Shown: positions 63,994 to 64,000 of the stretch, one piece after another
Layout: each line of letters opens with the position of its first letter
Position numbering within the stretch: the stretch's first letter is position 1
The notes under the pieces: generated by a model
Seen by the model: the letters and a program-made list of their open reading frames with translations, nothing else
What the model was told of the DNA's origin: nothing
Databases searched by the model: none
Program-made: the position numbers and the translations under genes
Assembly: GCA_038363925.1 (NCBI GenBank)
Contig: JAQQWL010000002.1
Location: forward strand, 3,658,001 to 3,722,000
Direction of reading: 5' to 3'
From: Apiospora phragmitis
Taxonomy: Eukaryota > Ascomycota > Sordariomycetes > Amphisphaeriales > Apiosporaceae
DNA: 64,000 nt

Positions 63994-64000
63994 AGGGGGT

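Overview
The window looks like nuclear DNA of a filamentous ascomycete (Pezizomycotina), most likely a Sordariomycete. The signs are short GT-AG introns (about 50-230 nt, many with CTAAC or CTGAC branch points), fused glutamate synthase, a DUF3425-type bZIP factor, an EMC7-like protein, and a PMA1 whose C-terminal tail matches the Neurospora-type H+-ATPase as I know it. No prokaryotic, viral or intact transposon genes were recognised.

Layout. 1-3405: 3' part of NADH-glutamate synthase (+). 4468-6823: VTC2/VTC3-type polyphosphate-complex subunit (+). 7618-9555: FGGY sugar kinase (-). 12210-14789: an unrecognised, frame-disrupted fungal gene (+). 15346-18685: nucleoporin NIC96 (+). 19319-21502: bZIP/DUF3425 factor (+). 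22315-24057: DCAF4-like WD40 protein (-). 24632-25050: small ABM-fold protein (+). 25577-28486: plasma-membrane H+-ATPase PMA1 (-). 28487-37970: about 9.5 kb with no gene I can support. 37971-39150: mitochondrial citrate carrier YHM2 (-). 40929-42535: mitochondrial citrate synthase (-). 43654-44161: a perfect 12-bp x 42 tandem repeat. 45212-47829: NRD1/Seb1-like CID+RRM protein (+). 49658-53154: a large WD40 protein (-). 53155-53495: an AT-rich island. 53496-55744: long-chain acyl-CoA synthetase (-). 58165-58908: MARVEL membrane protein (+). 60579-62236: O-acetylhomoserine sulfhydrylase (+). 62937-63993: ER membrane complex subunit EMC7 (+).

Functional themes are housekeeping: nitrogen and sulfur assimilation (glutamate synthase, O-acetylhomoserine sulfhydrylase), mitochondrial citrate production and export (citrate synthase next to YHM2), membrane energisation, phosphate storage, nuclear transport, transcription termination and protein biogenesis. 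I see no biosynthetic cluster, defence island or obvious new multi-gene system.

The most pervasive oddity is that many otherwise well-conserved genes are interrupted by single-base insertions or deletions, mostly in short homopolymers. After splicing, nine recognisable genes need 13 such corrections, and the spliced lengths agree with this modulo 3. One more gene (YHM2) carries an in-frame TAG. The simplest reading is homopolymer error in the assembly rather than mass pseudogenisation, so the proteins are described as the frame-corrected products and each break is recorded.
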